The position numbers and the translations under genes are program-made. This document shows positions 34,031-43,500 of a stretch of DNA of 64,000 nucleotides, in pieces. The notes beneath the pieces are model-generated. The model was not told the origin of the DNA, ran no database searches, and saw only the letters and a program-made list of their open reading frames with translations. Numbering within the stretch: position 1 is the first letter of the stretch; each line of letters begins with the position of its first letter. Source of the stretch: Clostridiales bacterium (GTDB lineage Bacteria > Bacillota > Clostridia > Saccharofermentanales > Saccharofermentanaceae); NCBI GenBank assembly GCA_017545245.1, contig JAFWPB010000065.1, forward strand, positions 28,950-92,949, read 5' to 3'.

Positions 34031-35148
34031 AATTCGATCTCCAATTCTTCGGTAGCAACCTTGGTATAGTGGATGATGTCATCCATACGCGGTGACTGGC
34101 CATATGTCACAAAGGTGAACGCCTGGCCTGCGCGTCCGGCACGTCCGGTACGGCCGATCCGGTGCAGATAGTATTCGTTTTCATTCGGGACTTCAAAGTT
34201 GAAGACGGTGTCGATATCGGAAACGTCAATACCACGGGCCGCCACATCCGTCGCCACGAGAATATTGAACTTACCGGCGCGGAAGTCATCCATGATGTGG
34301 TTTCGCGCACTTTGCCCGATGTCGCCATGCAGGCACTCCGCCTTGTATCCCAGGCCTTTGATGCCCTCGGTCACGACACGCACGCGTGTCTTGGTATTGC
34401 AGAACGCCATGACACGGTGGCAGTCATACTCTTCCATGATCTTTCCGAAAGCCGACATTTTCTGGCGCTCCTCGATATGCAGGATGTACTGTCTGATCTT
34501 CGGCATATCCTCTTCTTTCGGCGCCACTTCGATTTCGTCGGCGCCTTCCATATACTCCCAGGTAATGTCCATAACTTCGCGGGACATGGTCGCCGAGAAC
34601 ATCGCAATTTGTTTATCTTTCGGTGTGAGTTTCATCACTTTCCGGATGTCCTTGATGAAGCCCATGTCCAGCATCTTGTCCGCCTCGTCCAGCACGAGTG
34701 TATAGATATTGGAAATGTCGATGTTTCTGTGCTGAACATGATCAAGAAGACGTCCCGGTGTTGCCACCACGATCTGGGGTTTCTTCTTCAACATCTGCAC
34801 CTGCTTGTCCATCTTCTGTCCGCCGATGATGCCGCAGATCTTCAGTCCTTTGATAAAAGCACCCAGGCCCCGGAGTTCCGTGCAGATCTGAAGTGCCAGT
34901 TCTCTCGTCGGACAAAGGATCAAGGCCTGCACGAAATCCGCATCCATGTTGAGATATTCGAGGATCGGTATACCAAATGCGAATGTTTTTCCCGTACCTG
35001 TCGGTGCTTTGGCAATCACGCAGCGATTGTCCATCATGAGCGGGATCGCCTGTTTCTGTACGGATGTCGGTGTTTTCATGCCCATTTTGTCCAAGGCGCG
35101 CATGACCTCTACGGACAGGTCTAACTGATCAAAAGATGTGTACTCCAA
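34027..35148 (-). CDS. DEAD-box RNA helicase, minimal core
   Basis: A 373-residue ATP-dependent RNA helicase. Motifs are in order: Q motif MKTPTSVQKQAIP, motif I APTGTGKT, Ia PTRELALQ, Ib TPGRLLDH, II DEAD, III SAT, IV-V VMAFCNTKT and RGIDVSDID, VI HRIGRTGRAG. There is no C-terminal extension, so it is a bare two-domain helicase of the RhlE/CshA type. The start appears to be TTG at 35148 with GAGGGG upstream and a two-base gap to the LTA synthase stop. It lies in a transcript with LTA synthase and GH9, an unusual setting; a role in cold or RNA turnover is inferred only from the family. Confidence 0.93.
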   Translation of the reverse strand: MEYTSFDQLDLSVEVMRALDKMGMKTPTSVQKQAIPLMMDNRCVIAKAPTGTGKTFAFGIPILEYLNMDADFVQALILCPTRELALQICTELRGLGAFIKGLKICGIIGGQKMDKQVQMLKKKPQIVVATPGRLLDHVQHRNIDISNIYTLVLDEADKMLDMGFIKDIRKVMKLTPKDKQIAMFSATMSREVMDITWEYMEGADEIEVAPKEEDMPKIRQYILHIEERQKMSAFGKIMEEYDCHRVMAFCNTKTRVRVVTEGIKGLGYKAECLHGDIGQSARNHIMDDFRAGKFNILVATDVAARGIDVSDIDTVFNFEVPNENEYYLHRIGRTGRAGRAGQAFTFVTYGQSPRMDDIIHYTKVATEELEIEL

Positions 35149-35150
35149 AT

Positions 35151-37772
35151 TTATTTCCCCTCTGATTCCTGACGTCTCTTTCTCTCGTATTCGTCAAATT
35201 CCGTAAGTGCCGGACGGTAGCTGACCTGATCGAAAAGCTCTGGTCTTCTGCCACCTTCTCCGAATACGTTGTTATACGCCATGATATTGTAATCTTTCAA
35301 AATCTTCGCCTCATCCATCCAGACGACTTCAGAAAGCGTGTTATAGCGGTTTCCCTTTGCATCCAGAACACCCATCGTGCTCAAGATCGGGTAGTTCTCG
35401 TATGCCTCAGCGATCAGGAGGTTATACTCCGGAAGCTCGATTCCTGCCGTCTGAAGAAGCAGTGTGGACAGGTAGTTGAGGCTGATCGATTCGACTTCAT
35501 ATTCCGGGATATCGTAGTTCGCCCAGATGAAGAAATCGGTCGTATACAGTTTCTGCATATCGCGGCTGGTAAAATCGACTGCCTCTCTTCCGAGGAGTTT
35601 CTCGTAGAAGCCATTGATCATGCTCGGCAGATGGTCTCCGAAGAAGCAGATCACAACAGGCTCATCGACATTCTTGAAGTATTCGATCAAATACTCCACC
35701 GCGATATCCGACTGTCTTGCCAGGGTCAGATACTGCTCTGTCTCCGGGAACATATCCGGGTATTCCAGAAGCTTGACATCCTGATTGAAATTCGGGTCAG
35801 TGCTCTTATAGGAACCATGATTCTGCATGGTCACATTGAAAAGGAACAGCGGCTTGCCTTCTTCTCTGTTTTCATACAATTCGATCAGCTTCTGATAGGA
35901 ACTCTTATCTGAAATATACGTACGGAACAATTCCACATTATCGTCGAAATCATCGATCGAATAGAACTCGTCAAAGCCCATGTATTTGTATACTTCCGGA
36001 CGGTTCCATCCGCTGGCCAGGAACGGGTGGACCGCATAGGCATCGTATCCCAGACTCTTGAGATATCTCGGAAGCGATCCGGTATCTGCAGTAATGTACT
36101 GCTGGTACGGAATACTTCCTTTCGGGAAGAACGTCATGGAATTACCGGTCAAAAACTCGAATTCCGAGTTCGCCGTACCACCACCATAGGTGGATACACT
36201 CAGATCACCATGCAGGATATTCTTTCCCTTGAACATGCTGTCCATGTAAGGATGCATCGGTAGATTCGTCTCGAATTCTCCGACAGAAGACAAGTCTGTA
36301 TATGATTCGTTCATGATGGCAATGATATGTGGTTTCACGCCCTCCTGAAGTTCTCTTTCCGTTCCTTCTTCACGGATCGTCTTTTCATACTCATACTTCT
36401 CCACTACTTCATTCGGAAGCATTGTATATTCTTGATTCTGTTCGATATGCTGCTTTATCTCATCGATCTTTTCTTCACCATACTCTTCCGGGATCTGTAC
36501 CGTGATGTGCTGGGCATTCATCGTCAAAGCAATGAGCATACCATTGTTGGTATAGTTGGACGGCTGGTTCCATTCATTATTCTGCACACCGATTCTATGC
36601 ATGATACTGAACGCCGTGACCTGATATCTTTCCATATCAAAGAGCGAAGTAATAAAGATGGCCAGAAGGCCAAGACCGAAAGCACCCAAAGAAAGACGAG
36701 TTCTTTTTAAGACGAAGCGGTACTGGCACTTAAGTACGATCAGGATCGAAAGGATGAAAAGAAGGAACGATATGATCAGGATCGGCGAAAGCTCGATCTT
36801 GTAACTGTCCGAAACATTCATGGCAGTCTGCAGTGTCACTACGTCCAGGATCTGAATCGGCTCACCACGCCAGAGAAGCTTGAAATAATTGAAGACCGCC
36901 AGTGTCATGATGACCGTATTCGCAATGATCGTCGTGATGTGGAAGCGGTTAAACCCGACAAACAAAAGAACATAAAGGAGCAGGTAGAAAACGTAGTTGA
37001 TCAGGTAGATCGGGAAAGTCTTTCTGAGCACCGAATTGTTGTTCAGAAGTTCGACGATGACGAACATCAGAACCGGCATCAGGAACATAACCGCCAGGGT
37101 CAGTTTCTCGTTATCTTTTTCAGAAAGATTCACGTTAACCAGCGCCGTTGCTGAACAAAGCAGAAGCAACAGGATACTGATGATCATGCCCAGATAATCC
37201 ATCTGCGAATAACAGATCTGTGCGTTGCTCTGCAGGTGCAGAGAATCGTCGTATCCCGGATACGTTACGCTTCGCAGCGCATCCTTTACATTACCGGCCA
37301 CCCAGACTGTTGGCACTTCTTCACCGACGGTATCGATTACCTGCAGGTTGATCCGGTAAAGAGTTTCGATATCCAGATCCATGTCGATCCAGAAACGCTC
37401 AAATCCATCCTTCATGTCCTTGATCTGGACGCGGTGTTCTTTCAGTACATCCTTCTCCGGAGTCAGAAGCTGGAAAAGAAGATAGCCCTGCGGCTCCAAA
37501 ATATTACCCTGTTCTCTGTTCGTAGAAAACCGGATCTCGATAAAATCGACGTGGCTTTTTTCCGGTGTAAATGGTTGCACAAAAGGCGCATCACCATTCA
37601 AAACACCGATTGACCGGGAATTCTTGCCGAGATACGAAACCGTCTTTCTCGAATCAAACATGGACGTATCCAGTACAACAGTAAACAGCAGTGCCAACGT
37701 GATAATTACCACGATTGCCCACCGCCACTTATTTCTCGTAAAAGATATCGTCTTTTTCTTAAACTTGATCAC
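35151..37772 (-). CDS. LTA synthase family phosphoglycerol transferase
   Basis: An 873-residue membrane enzyme of the alkaline-phosphatase superfamily. The first helix (about residues 18-38) is followed by a 150-residue extracytoplasmic strand-rich insert, then further helices between about 190 and 390, and an outer sulfatase domain from about 475. The catalytic nucleophile is probably Thr533 in YGGGTANSE; metal residues include Glu in IMNESYTD and the late FFGDHLPS motif. Such enzymes polymerise glycerol phosphate from phosphatidylglycerol. The N-terminal insert is longer than in classical LtaS. The start is GTG 37772 after AGAGGA. First gene of the leftward operon. Confidence 0.88.
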   Translation of the reverse strand: MIKFKKKTISFTRNKWRWAIVVIITLALLFTVVLDTSMFDSRKTVSYLGKNSRSIGVLNGDAPFVQPFTPEKSHVDFIEIRFSTNREQGNILEPQGYLLFQLLTPEKDVLKEHRVQIKDMKDGFERFWIDMDLDIETLYRINLQVIDTVGEEVPTVWVAGNVKDALRSVTYPGYDDSLHLQSNAQICYSQMDYLGMIISILLLLLCSATALVNVNLSEKDNEKLTLAVMFLMPVLMFVIVELLNNNSVLRKTFPIYLINYVFYLLLYVLLFVGFNRFHITTIIANTVIMTLAVFNYFKLLWRGEPIQILDVVTLQTAMNVSDSYKIELSPILIISFLLFILSILIVLKCQYRFVLKRTRLSLGAFGLGLLAIFITSLFDMERYQVTAFSIMHRIGVQNNEWNQPSNYTNNGMLIALTMNAQHITVQIPEEYGEEKIDEIKQHIEQNQEYTMLPNEVVEKYEYEKTIREEGTERELQEGVKPHIIAIMNESYTDLSSVGEFETNLPMHPYMDSMFKGKNILHGDLSVSTYGGGTANSEFEFLTGNSMTFFPKGSIPYQQYITADTGSLPRYLKSLGYDAYAVHPFLASGWNRPEVYKYMGFDEFYSIDDFDDNVELFRTYISDKSSYQKLIELYENREEGKPLFLFNVTMQNHGSYKSTDPNFNQDVKLLEYPDMFPETEQYLTLARQSDIAVEYLIEYFKNVDEPVVICFFGDHLPSMINGFYEKLLGREAVDFTSRDMQKLYTTDFFIWANYDIPEYEVESISLNYLSTLLLQTAGIELPEYNLLIAEAYENYPILSTMGVLDAKGNRYNTLSEVVWMDEAKILKDYNIMAYNNVFGEGGRRPELFDQVSYRPALTEFDEYERKRRQESEGK

Positions 37773-38065
37773 AGTAAATCTTCCTCTGATTCCTGCTGTT
37801 CCCTGTCACTGATTTCGTTTCTTTTTTCCCATTCATGCCGGCGGAACGCATCTTTGCTGCCCCGCACCCGGGCATAAACTTCTGGCGAGCAAACCCCGCC
37901 ATACTGTCCATTATATAAAGATTTACCAGAGATTCAATCTCTCCCAGATTGTAGAAATGCACAGAATTGCGCAAAACAAGCGCAAACAAGACCTCGCCTG
38001 GAAGCGTCTTCCGTGTCATCTGGTTTCACAGAAAACCACTGCTTTACAGGCATTAAAGCGTATGC
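37773..38065. other. Intergenic region before the LTA synthase gene
   Basis: A 293-base gap. It contains the LTA synthase promoter (37910-37937), a leader of about 130 bases that is GC-rich with several Pro/Gly-like repeats of C and G, and an 86-codon minus frame (37759-38019) that overlaps both promoter and gene and has no ribosome site. Nothing else supported. Confidence 0.5.
37910..37937 (-). promoter_or_regulatory. Promoter of the LTA synthase operon
   Basis: Minus strand TTGAAT (37932-37937), 16-base spacer, TATAAT (37910-37915). The leader to the GTG start is about 130 bases. Confidence 0.65.
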
Positions 38066-38473
38066 TTACTTTTCGAATACAAAAGCACTTGGGAGCAGTT
38101 CGGAAAGGGTAACTGTTCGGACTTCACCCTTGTCTTCCACGATCACTTCAAAAGAAGACAAATCGACATGTTCACTCAAGACCTGCCGGCATACACCGCA
38201 AGGATAGCATGGGTCTACTGGTTCTTCGCCAGCGTTCGCCCCGACGATGGCGATTGCAATAAAATCATGCTCACCTTCGCTGATCGCTTTACTCAGTGCC
38301 ACTCTTTCCGCACAGATACTTGGAGAAAAGACAGCCGATTCGATATTGCATCCACGGAATACTTTCCCCTCGGAAGTAAGGAGTGCCGCACCCACGGTAA
38401 ACCCGGAAAACGGAGCATAAGCATGCCCGCGCGCCGCTTTCGCCTCATCTAAAAGCATCTTATAGTCGATCAT
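38066..38473 (-). CDS. cdd: Cytidine deaminase
   Basis: A 135-residue homotetrameric-type cytidine deaminase, normal length. It converts cytidine and deoxycytidine to uridine and deoxyuridine. The zinc site is complete: Cys54 and the proton-shuttle Glu56 in SICAERVAL, and Cys92 and Cys95 in PCGVCRQ. The FxVGAAL start is also typical. It is the last gene of deoB-deoC-cdd, with a 74-base gap after deoC. The dispersed 9-mer covers codons for Ser-Ala-Phe at its end. Confidence 0.95.
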   Translation of the reverse strand: MIDYKMLLDEAKAARGHAYAPFSGFTVGAALLTSEGKVFRGCNIESAVFSPSICAERVALSKAISEGEHDFIAIAIVGANAGEEPVDPCYPCGVCRQVLSEHVDLSSFEVIVEDKGEVRTVTLSELLPSAFVFEK

Positions 38474-38547
38474 GTTCCGCCTTCCTTTCCAAGAAGCCTC
38501 TGTCTGTCAGAAAGCTCCTCTTTTTATCTGTTCCGAAACGCAATTTC

Positions 38548-39195
38548 TTACTTCACCAGACGGCTGGTGCCCAGACGATCTGCACCTGCAGCGATCATGG
38601 CTTTTGCATCTTCAAAATCCTTGATGCCGCCCGCTGCCTTGACTTTGACCTCCGGTGCGGAATACTCACGAAGCAGACGCACGTCTTCCACTGTCGCCCC
38701 GCCTGTTGAGAAGCCCGTCGATGTCTTGATAAAATCCGCACCTGATTTACTTACCAGTTCACACATCTTAATCTTCTCCTCGCGTGTCAGCTGACATGTC
38801 TCGATAATGACTTTCAGTATCACGCCTTCACACGCTTCACGCATTGCAAGAAGTTCAAGATAGACACGGTCAAAATTGCCGTTTTTCACATCGCAGAGAT
38901 TCACCACCATATCGATCTCCGAAGCACCCAGACGGATTGCTTCCTTGGCTTCAAAAACTTTCGTCGCTGAAGTGCAATAACCATTCGGAAAACCGATCAC
39001 GGTACATACCGGAAGTCTTCCCTTCAAAAACTGTGCCGCATCATTTACATAACATGGTGGAATGCAGACACTTGCCGTACCCGCGTCCAGAGCCGCCTGG
39101 CAGAGTGCACGGATCTCATCCAAAGTTGCGGTCGTGCGAAGCAATGTATGGTCTACTTTACTTACGATCTTTTTTTCTTCCTCTGAATAGTTCAT
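38548..39195 (-). CDS. deoC: Deoxyribose-phosphate aldolase
   Basis: A 215-residue class I aldolase that cleaves 2-deoxyribose 5-phosphate into acetaldehyde and glyceraldehyde 3-phosphate. The Schiff-base Lys is Lys157 in DFIKTSTGF; Asp95 (SEIDMV) and Lys186 (VKVKAAGGI) complete the usual catalytic set. GGAGG lies before the ATG. It follows deoB by 34 bases, so the operon carries deoxynucleoside sugar breakdown. Cytoplasmic. Confidence 0.95.
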   Translation of the reverse strand: MNYSEEEKKIVSKVDHTLLRTTATLDEIRALCQAALDAGTASVCIPPCYVNDAAQFLKGRLPVCTVIGFPNGYCTSATKVFEAKEAIRLGASEIDMVVNLCDVKNGNFDRVYLELLAMREACEGVILKVIIETCQLTREEKIKMCELVSKSGADFIKTSTGFSTGGATVEDVRLLREYSAPEVKVKAAGGIKDFEDAKAMIAAGADRLGTSRLVK

Positions 39196-39229
39196 CTTTT
39201 TCCTCCTGATTAAGAAGCTTTCTTCTTTT

Positions 39230-40408
39230 TTACACCTTTCTCATTTCTTTCCAGAACGACTCTCCGTCCAGTTCACGGGTATTGATCCCGAAATAATCAC
39301 CGATCGTTTTTGCGATGTCCGCCATACTCTTACGGACACCAAGATTCGTTCCCGCCTTCACCCGCTCGCCATAAGCAATAAACGGCACATTTTCGCGCGA
39401 GTGGTCGGTAGATGGTGTAGACGGGTCACAGCCGTGATCTGCCGTGATCATGAGGATATCGTCCTTCTGCATGCGCGACAGGATCTCCGGAAGACGGTCG
39501 TCAAAATACGTCAGTGCCTCGGCATATCCATGCACGTCATTTCTATGCCCGTAAAGCATGTCAAAATCTACGAGATTGACGAAAATCAAGCCGTCTTTCT
39601 GCATATCCAGCGCTGCAAGCGTCTGCTCGATCCCGTCTTCATTGCCACTGGTCCTTACAGAAAGTCCCACGCCACGCCCTGCAAAAATATCGTAAATCTT
39701 ACCCACGCCGTAGACAGGAATACCGGCCTTCGTCAGAAGATCCAGCACCGTGTCACGCGGCGGTTCGAGTGAAAAATCATGGCGGTCCGACGTTCTCTCA
39801 TAGTCCGGCCATTCGCCTCTAAAAGGTCTTGCGATGACTCTTCCGACCCCGTGTTCACCAACAAGCATTTCCCTGGCAGTCTTGCAATATTCATAGAGCT
39901 GCTTGACCGGCACGACATCTTCATGTGCTGCGATCTGAAACACGCTGTCCGCCGATGTATACACGATCAGATCTCCTGTCTTCACGTGCTCGCGGCCAAA
40001 CTCACGGATCACTTCCGTGCCTGAATATGGTTTGTTGCAGAGGACTTTCCGTCCGGTCCGCTTTTCAAATTCAGAGATCACTTCATCCGGGAATCCATCC
40101 GGATACGTCGGCATCGGCTTCGGCGAGATCACTCCGGCGATCTCCCAGTGTCCGATCGTTGTGTCCTTACCCATCGAGGCTTCCTCGACCCGCGCCCAGG
40201 CACCAAGACCTGAACCGTACGGCTCATCGTAAGGCAGGGCATCTTTAATGCATCCGATACCGATTCTTTTCATGTTTGCTATGGAAAAAGCACTGTCCTT
40301 CGAGCAGGCGGCCAGTGTGTGCGACCCTTCGTCTCCGAATGCCGCTGCATCCTTCGCACCGCCGATCCCGCAGCTGTCCAGCACGATCAGTATGACCCGT
40401 TTACCCAT
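39230..40408 (-). CDS. deoB: Phosphopentomutase
   Basis: A 392-residue phosphopentomutase, which interconverts (deoxy)ribose 1-phosphate and 5-phosphate. The alkaline-phosphatase-fold metal residues are visible: Asp11 in IVLDSCGIGG, and the late TADHGCDPSTPSTDHSRENVP. The phosphorylated Thr lies in GKDTTIGHWE. The ATG at 40408, with AGGAG six bases upstream, starts the canonical protein; an upstream in-frame ATG adds 30 residues of promoter-derived sequence and is rejected. First gene of deoB-deoC-cdd. Confidence 0.95.
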   Translation of the reverse strand: MGKRVILIVLDSCGIGGAKDAAAFGDEGSHTLAACSKDSAFSIANMKRIGIGCIKDALPYDEPYGSGLGAWARVEEASMGKDTTIGHWEIAGVISPKPMPTYPDGFPDEVISEFEKRTGRKVLCNKPYSGTEVIREFGREHVKTGDLIVYTSADSVFQIAAHEDVVPVKQLYEYCKTAREMLVGEHGVGRVIARPFRGEWPDYERTSDRHDFSLEPPRDTVLDLLTKAGIPVYGVGKIYDIFAGRGVGLSVRTSGNEDGIEQTLAALDMQKDGLIFVNLVDFDMLYGHRNDVHGYAEALTYFDDRLPEILSRMQKDDILMITADHGCDPSTPSTDHSRENVPFIAYGERVKAGTNLGVRKSMADIAKTIGDYFGINTRELDGESFWKEMRKV

Positions 40409-40436
40409 GTTTTTCTCCTCAAGAATATTTTTCTTC

Positions 40437-40442
40437 ATTATA
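40437..40442 (-). promoter_or_regulatory. -10 box of deoB
   Basis: Minus-strand TATAAT about 29 bases before the deoB ATG, with a weak TTCGTC -35 at 18 bases. It is in a 172-base divergent region shared with the large membrane-protein gene. Confidence 0.45.
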
Positions 40443-40500
40443 TCCCAAGTTACCGAGATTGACGAACTTCCGCCAACTTGTAAAATATGTATGAACACGC

Positions 40501-40529
40501 TTTACATCCGTCATGCACGGTGCTATATT
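40501..40529 (+). promoter_or_regulatory. Promoter of the 1240-residue membrane protein
   Basis: TTTACA (40501-40506), exactly 17 bases, TATATT (40524-40529), about 52 bases before the ATG. Confidence 0.7.
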
Positions 40530-40580
40530 GAAGAAAAGGTTTGATAATCAAAGTAATTCAAAATAACATGGAGGCTCCCT

Positions 40581-43500
40581 ATGGATGCGCTATTGTTTAT
40601 ACTGATTTTGATATATGTCCTTTCACCGATACCGCTTCTGGTCCTGTTCCTGGTCCGGAATCACGCCGCTTCGTCTGCAAAAAAAGAACTTGCTGAGAAA
40701 AATTCTGAGATTTCTCAACTGAATAAAAAGATCAAAGAACACGAGGGTACCGAAGAACAGTACCGTCAGTACGTCTGCCAGCTTCAGAACCAGCTGCGTG
40801 CAAAAGATCCGGATGCAAAGATCGGCGTACTTTATTCCGATTCGGAAGAAAAGGAAGAATCCCGCACAACCCCGTCCGCGATCCCGGCTCCAGCCGCTCC
40901 GGTTCAACCGGAACCAGCTTACGTTCCGGCACAGGCTCCAGTTAAGCCGTCCTACGTGAGTGCACCGCTTCCTCAGCCGGCCGCTCCGGCCACACCAACA
41001 CCTGCACCTCGACCGACCCCGACACGGGCCGTTCTCCCGACGCAGTCTGCTCTCCCGGCACAAACGCCGGAAGCTGCAAATCCGGTAAAAGACAAATCCC
41101 ATACACCTCTGATCCTGACCACAGGCGTTCTGCTTCTGCTCCTCGCTTCCGTCGGCTTTATCTCCGCAACATGGAGCATGCTCACGATCGGAGTACGTGC
41201 GATCTGCCTCCTCTCCTTCAGCGCGATTTTCCTGGGCGCCGGCATCTTCGCCCGCCTCAAATTGAAACTTACAAACACCAGCATTGCCTTCTATTCGATC
41301 GGAAGTGTGGCACTGCCGATCACGATCATCGGATCAAGTGCTTTTGGATTATTAGGAACAAGCTTCGGCTTCAAGATGTTTGAGCAGATAACCAACACCA
41401 TGCTGCTCTCCTTCCTGAGTCTTCTGATCCTCCTTTGTTTCGGCTCCGCTTTCTTCCGAAGCCGGGTATTCGCCACAGGTTCACTTGCCTGCGCAAGCCT
41501 CAGCATTCTGACGCTCGTCTGCATGTTCGACTACCCGTTCAACCTTGATGTGTTTACTCTTTCACTCTTTGGATCCGTAATGGTCTTCCTCGCACCTATC
41601 GTGAAAAAGATTCCCGAAACTTCGAGATTCTTCTGTTATTCCAAAGTGTTTGAGATCTACTCGATCGTGAACATCTACGTGATGGGTATTTCTGCTCTTA
41701 TCTTCTCGTCATCAAGTGTATGGTGCGGCCTGTTCCTCATCATGTTCAGCGCCGTGTTCCTGCTTGCCGGAGTCCTGAGAAAAAAGACCGGTCTTCTTGC
41801 CCTTCCTTCTATCTTTTTGTTCCTGATCGGTCTTGTGCAGATCATCGATTCTGACGATCTTCTGTTCATCATTATCCGACTCCTGATCGCTTCGGCCTGC
41901 TTCCTGGCTCTTTCGTATATCAATACGCTCCCGAAGCCTCTGCGCTATACTTTCTTCGGGCTTGGGCTCGCCACGCTTTCCGGTTCGATCATCCCGATCC
42001 TGCTCCTGATGGGACTTTCCGATACATACAGCTTCGTACCCCTGGCTCTTCTCGTGGCAAGTGCTTTTATATTCCTGTCGGTCCAGAAAAAGCACCCGAT
42101 CTTCTTTTCTGGCTCACTTATCCCGATCTTCACACTCTTGTGGGGTTTGTCTTTCCGACTCTTCGTCCAGAGCAGTACTCCCACATACGTGTCTCTTCTT
42201 TGGGGCACCATCATCTCCGGAGCGATGTACTTCCTGTTCTGCTATATTCCGCATCAGAAGTTCTTCACGCTCACTGGATTTATCATTACCTTTGCTACTT
42301 TCATTTACATGGCATTCGGACTTGCCGACTGTGGTATTCATCATTCAAATCTGAACTACTACAGTAATGCAAGCACTTTCGATCTGTTCCTCCGGTCCTT
42401 CATCACCTTCTTCTTCATCCTGCTTTGCCTCGTGAATGCAAACCGGAAAGACAACATGAACAACCGTGACAGGACCCTGACAACTACGCCAAGAACGATC
42501 ACCGCTATGCGCTGCATCTATGCTTCCGTCTGGCCGTTCATGTACATGACAAATATTTCCATGTACAACATCTTTAACTGGCACGCGGGTCTCTTCCGGA
42601 TCATCAACCTTCTCATCCTGATTGGTATCTGTTTCCTGAACATGCTGTTCTTCCTCTTCCGAAGCGGCACCGCAGGTATCTTCGCGACACCGAAAGACTA
42701 TACGGATCCGGCAAAAGGAACACGTCTTCAGACTCCTTCCCGGATCACGGCTTTCTTCGTTTCCATGGGCATTGGTCTGTTTACTATCGGCACATTCTGC
42801 AGTCTGAATCTCACTACCAAAAGTACGTCCCGTGTCTGGTATGTCGTCCAGCATCTTCTCCCATTCCTGATTCCGGTCATGCTGTTCCTGGCGGCTTTCC
42901 GTCTGGAGCGTCTCTCCCGTCTTCCGTCCTGGAAGAACTCGTCATCGAAGATCTTCCTCTTCTGGCTTCGTCTGGCAGGACTGTTCAGTTGCGCCTTGAT
43001 CCTTCCATATGCACTTGAGATCCTGTTTGATAAAGAGGGTTCTTCCTATGTGAAGATCCCGGATTTCTTCCTCTCTGCACCTTTCTACTATGCACTCTTT
43101 GCCCTCATCGGCATGGTGTATTTCGTAGTTCTCTATATCCGCCACGCTGGCAATCTGCCGGTACAAACCACCGAATCTTCCGGACAGAATACGCCGTCCC
43201 CGATCGTCAGGATCTTCGGCAGAAGCCTCTCTGCTACGCAGCTGGCCTTCTTCGTCTGGACGCTCGCTTTCAGCGGAATCCTTTATATGTTCCGTTTCAT
43301 ATTGCCAAGTCTTCAGGGCAATGTGCTCTTCGCGATCATGCTCGGCCTGATCCTGATCTCGATAACAGTGCTTTTCGAAAAGAACTACCGCATAGTATCT
43401 TTGGTCAGCGCCGGCCTTCTGACGATACATTACCTTTACACCATCAACTATTTCCTCGATGAAGCTTTCGAGCCGGCATGGGCAAAAGTACTGCTTCTCC

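Noticed and set aside
37759..38019. Minus-strand 86-codon frame before the LTA synthase gene
   Set aside because: It overlaps the promoter and the start of the LTA synthase gene, has no ribosome site and no family resemblance.
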